Below are positions 62,178-64,000 of a stretch of 64,000 bases of DNA, one piece after another. Position numbers and translations under genes: made by a program. How positions within the stretch are numbered: position 1 is the first letter of the stretch; the number at the start of each line of letters is the position of its first letter. Source of the stretch: Salegentibacter echinorum (GTDB lineage: Bacteria; Bacteroidota; Bacteroidia; Flavobacteriales; Flavobacteriaceae); assembly GCF_900129445.1 (NCBI RefSeq), contig NZ_FQVT01000009.1, positions 31,861-95,860 on the forward strand. Direction: 5' to 3'. The notes beneath the pieces are model-generated. The model ran no database searches and was not told where the DNA came from. It saw only the letters and a program-made list of their open reading frames with translations.

Positions 62178-62920
62178 AATGCTATACTTTCGGTTTTTTG
62201 CTTTCCATACAATTCAGCATTTTGATCATGAAACGCTGTTAAGTAAGTATTGAAATGTGTTAGAAAGTGCTTCGGGTTGGAAGCCATCTGGCTATTATCG
62301 TTAGGCCAAGATTTTTGCTTAAATAATCCTATTAAGGCGTTTTTAAAGTCTTTCCTAGAATAAGATTCAAGCAAATCGTTAAAACTGGCTCTCTCTACAC
62401 CGCCCCCAATATTATTTAAGCGGCTCGGTTTTTTAAGATGCTTAGCCCGTAATTCATTCCAATCTTTTAAAAAATCTTTTTCGCTATATATATTAATTTG
62501 TTTAGTTTCTTCTTTCCCTTTATAATAGTCAGCAGCTTTTACCTCATTATTTGAGGTAAACTGTTCAGGGGTTAAGGGGGTGGTTGGGTTAACTACCTCA
62601 GCATCTACCTCAAATTTTGAGGTAGTTAAAAAGGAATAGGTACTATATTCCCGTTTTGACTTCCCGCTTTTGAAATAGATTAAGTCAGCTTTTATTAATT
62701 GCTTTCTGGATTTTACCAAAGTGTTTTCAGATATTCTCAAAGCATTGCATAACTCCCAGTTAGAACACTTAAAATATCTCTCCCATCCATCTTCATTGCA
62801 AATAGCTACCAACTCATTAAAAAGAGCCTGATCGGTTGCGTTCAAAGCAAACTTTCGCCTACTTTTTCTCATCTTCAAAGAAAGGTCGTATCCGTTCAAT
62901 TTGAATTGATTCTTAGCCAT
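62174..62920 (-). CDS. Replication-initiation-like protein with N-terminal winged helix
   Basis: A 248-residue protein. The first about 100 residues form a helix-turn-helix region (ALFNELVAICNEDGWERYFKCSNWELCNALRISENTLVKSRKQLIKADLIYFKSGK) like phage O/DnaD-type replication proteins. The C-terminal region (SFNDLLESYSRKDFKNALIGLFKQKSWPN) looks like the DnaD/loader-binding half. It overlaps the ATPase start (ATGA). Likely it binds the element origin and recruits the ATPase or the host helicase. Confidence 0.65.
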   Translation of the reverse strand: MAKNQFKLNGYDLSLKMRKSRRKFALNATDQALFNELVAICNEDGWERYFKCSNWELCNALRISENTLVKSRKQLIKADLIYFKSGKSKREYSTYSFLTTSKFEVDAEVVNPTTPLTPEQFTSNNEVKAADYYKGKEETKQINIYSEKDFLKDWNELRAKHLKKPSRLNNIGGGVERASFNDLLESYSRKDFKNALIGLFKQKSWPNDNSQMASNPKHFLTHFNTYLTAFHDQNAELYGKQKTESIAL

Positions 62921-63427
62921 TTAAATAGTTTTTGTAAATTCTTGATACCATTCATAGAAGCCCTGGAAGGTTCTCACTATTAAATAGATTCCCCCGGCTG
63001 TTTCAACTTCTTTCTGGTAATTCTTTTGAGCTTCACTTTGGTAGCGGTCGCCAGTAGCTTTGCACTTAATTTCGATCTTAACGGACCGCCCCAATATTGT
63101 AGAAGAAATATCAGCGGTTCCAGGTGTGCCAGATCCTTTAATCCATTTGGTTTGCCCGATAGATCTTTTTCTACCAATGCAGTCGGTTACGATTTTGGTA
63201 TTATCAATTTTACGCCCGGTTGAGCTGATCCTTTCCGCCTGATATCCGTTAAGGTTGATCCAATCAATAACGCACTTAGTTAGCCCGTTAGAAGTTTTAT
63301 CTGAATATTTCGGAATAGGTGGATAAGGAAAGTTTGGGTAAGCTTCTTGAAGTTTATGAAGCTTTAAATCTTTCAATTTTATTAATCCTGAATGCTTTAC
63401 ATTCCGATTTTTAGCTATATTTGTCAT
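62921..63427 (-). CDS. VRR-NUC-like (PD-(D/E)XK) nuclease
   Basis: A 168-residue protein whose C-terminal half has the nuclease signature: GTPGTADISSTILGRSVKIEIKCKATGDRYQSEAQKNYQKEV, i.e. Asp followed by E-x-K and Gln in the expected order, then GGIYLIVRTFQGFYEW. VRR-NUC domains in phages cut or process replication or recombination intermediates. The N-terminal half (LHKLQEAYPNFPYPPIPKYSD) has no known domain. The stop is followed after 0 bases by the start of the replication gene, so they share a transcript. Confidence 0.75.
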   Translation of the reverse strand: MTNIAKNRNVKHSGLIKLKDLKLHKLQEAYPNFPYPPIPKYSDKTSNGLTKCVIDWINLNGYQAERISSTGRKIDNTKIVTDCIGRKRSIGQTKWIKGSGTPGTADISSTILGRSVKIEIKCKATGDRYQSEAQKNYQKEVETAGGIYLIVRTFQGFYEWYQEFTKTI

Positions 63428-63455
63428 TACAGTGTTATTAAAATTATAACAAATT

Positions 63456-63491
63456 AACCCGGTAAGGTGTGGGAACCTCCCGGGTTTTTTT
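63456..63491 (+). terminator. Terminator-like hairpin between the Xis-like and nuclease genes (plus orientation)
   Basis: AACCCGG (63456-63462) pairs with CCGGGTT (63480-63486), with an inner AGGT/ACCT pairing and a run of seven T residues on the plus side. No plus-strand gene lies upstream within the element, so it may block read-through from the left or fold in the leader of the nuclease mRNA. Confidence 0.55.
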
Positions 63492-63759
63492 ATGCTAAAG
63501 AGTGCTTAGCGGCCTTGCTTCTAATTTCTTCTTTTGAGGCACTCCTATTTCTAAGCATCCAGCTCTCTAGCTCTCTAGTTTTAAAGTATATTTTTCGACC
63601 TTCTGGCTTATAAAAAGGAATGTTACCGTTTGAAGTATGTTGATACATGTAAGATTTAGAAAGACCTGCATACTTACAAGCTTCTTCAAAGGTTAAGATC
63701 GGCTTAAGGAAATAAAGCTGATCGGTAATATTTTTCGGTAATGAGAGATCTTTTGACAT
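63490..63759 (-). CDS. Excisionase-like HTH protein (MerR/HTH_17 type)
   Basis: An 89-residue protein from the ATG at 63759 (MSKDLSLPKN). LTFEEACKYAGLSKSYMYQHTSNGNIPFYKPEGRKIYFKTRELESWM is a helix-turn-helix plus wing of the excisionase/HTH_17 family, with the usual 'YAGLSKSxxY' and 'GRKIYFxxxxLxxWM' elements. Such proteins guide integrase or regulate early genes in Bacteroidota elements. Its upstream region carries a -7 box and several perfect dyads, pointing to tight control. The integrase would be expected further right. Confidence 0.85.
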   Translation of the reverse strand: MSKDLSLPKNITDQLYFLKPILTFEEACKYAGLSKSYMYQHTSNGNIPFYKPEGRKIYFKTRELESWMLRNRSASKEEIRSKAAKHSLA

Positions 63760-63786
63760 AATTAATGATATTGGATTTAAACATAT

Positions 63787-63818
63787 CCTTGCGCAAGGCA
63801 TCGTTAATTTTTAACGAT
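63787..63818. promoter_or_regulatory. Two adjacent perfect palindromes upstream of the Xis-like gene
   Basis: CCTTGCGCAAGG (63787-63798) is followed after one base by ATCGTTAA-TTT-TTAACGAT (63800-63818). The second lies just downstream of the -7 box, an operator position. Confidence 0.6.
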
Positions 63819-63822
63819 ATAT

Positions 63823-63830
63823 CAAAAGTA
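63823..63830 (-). promoter_or_regulatory. -7 box of the Xis-like gene promoter
   Basis: Minus-strand TACTTTTG fits TAnnTTTG. The palindromes at 63787-63818 lie between it and the ATG at 63759. Confidence 0.5.
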
Positions 63831-63852
63831 TCTTATAGTAAGTAGTTGATTT

Positions 63853-63888
63853 GTTTACCGATGTTTACTGGTAAACGTTGGAGTAAAC
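63853..63888. repeat. Four iterated hexamers GTTTAC/GTAAAC
   Basis: GTTTAC occurs at 63853-63858 and 63863-63868; GTAAAC at 63871-63876 and 63883-63888. The inner pair is a perfect palindrome around TG; the outer pair is inverted around it. Spacing of 10 and 12 bases is close to a helical turn. Confidence 0.55.
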
Positions 63889-64000
63889 ATTTATAGGTTT
63901 CTAAGCAATCCTGTCCTAAATAAATATAAGGCACCCTAAATCTACCATTTCACTGGTTTATTTCGTTGTTTTGATCGATTTTCAAAAAAGAACCCCCTGT

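Larger units (their letters stand above)
53684..64000. mobile_element. Phage-like mobile element (prophage or satellite), right part outside the window
   Basis: Gene content switches from housekeeping to small unknown proteins, an XRE repressor with divergent operators, replication genes, terminase-small-like genes, a phage-tail-like protein and an Xis-like protein, nearly all on the minus strand. The left end is placed after the terminator of the GreA-like gene. Two AGTAACAA repeats 11 bases apart (53696-53703, 53707-53714) could be integrase arm sites. No integrase or second att copy is in view; the window ends inside ACCCCCTGT, which may or may not be the start of one. Boundaries are therefore inferred. 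Confidence 0.7.
63760..64000. other. Right-end intergenic region with iterated dyads
   Basis: There is no gene in this 241-base stretch. It holds the promoter and dyads listed separately (63787-63888). From 63889 to the window edge I see nothing clear, apart from ACCCCCTGT at the last bases. Confidence 0.6.

Noticed and set aside
63991..64000. Right attachment site at the window end
   Set aside because: Only CCCCTGT (7 bases) is shared with 53656-53662 before the sequence stops; that is too short to claim.

Overview
The window is a low-GC chromosome segment from the Bacteroidota, most likely a marine Flavobacteriaceae of the Gramella/Salegentibacter/Zunongwangia type. The evidence is Bacteroidota-style promoters (TAnnTTTG -7 boxes), BshA, a fused E1 alpha/beta 2-oxoacid dehydrogenase, a GH3-beta-lactamase fusion, DUF4159, DUF1835 and LptD/TamB of flavobacterial type. 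Taxonomy is inferred from gene families only. I saw no rRNA, tRNA or CRISPR array.

Bases 1-53.6 kb are ordinary chromosome. Left to right: the 5' part of a short-chain dehydrogenase next to a frameshifted remnant of a type III polyketide synthase; two envelope lipoproteins (OmpA-like and lipocalin-like) and a DUF1328 membrane peptide; the E1 alpha/beta fusion; a rightward run of 2OG-Fe(II) oxygenase, SUI1-like factor, DUF1835 and nucleoside phosphorylase; a VWA-like lipoprotein; ppk1; a solute-binding-like protein; a beta-barrel protein; ung; mutS2; a DCC-type protein; a DAACS symporter with aroC; a large FAD/Fe-S dehydrogenase. A long leftward operon (about 32.85 to 23.7 kb) carries amidase, MCE/MlaD, two Fe-S proteins of heterodisulfide-reductase type, a conserved unknown, GH3-beta-lactamase and bshA. 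It is divergent from lptD-ridA. Then come pfkA-mgsA, a 1468-residue TamB, and a rightward run of tsaD, rsmE, DUF4159, TrmH-type methyltransferase, AI-2E exporter family and THUMP-like methyltransferase. After these lie thioesterase, Nudix, DUF72, aldehyde dehydrogenase, and a satD-like/DUF3307 pair divergent from a GreA/B-like gene.

From about 53.65 kb to the right edge the content changes to a phage-like mobile element cut by the window end. It has an Xis-like HTH protein, a VRR-NUC-like nuclease, a replication-initiation-like HTH protein, a RecA-like ATPase, two paralogous small-terminase-like proteins, one phage-tail-like structural protein, small unknown proteins, and a divergent immunity switch. 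The switch consists of an XRE repressor facing a leftward early operon, with two pairs of dyad operators laid over a textbook Bacteroidota promoter. No integrase, large terminase, portal or capsid gene is in view. It could be a prophage whose remainder lies to the right, or a small phage satellite.

The most interesting signals are the operator switch (55892-55995), a nested stem-loop region that looks like a structured RNA or DNA site (54008-54115), the iterated dyads upstream of the Xis-like gene (63787-63888), an AT-rich operator array between the satD-like and GreA-like genes, and degenerate short-period tandem repeats after ppk1, after ridA and near 28.4 kb.
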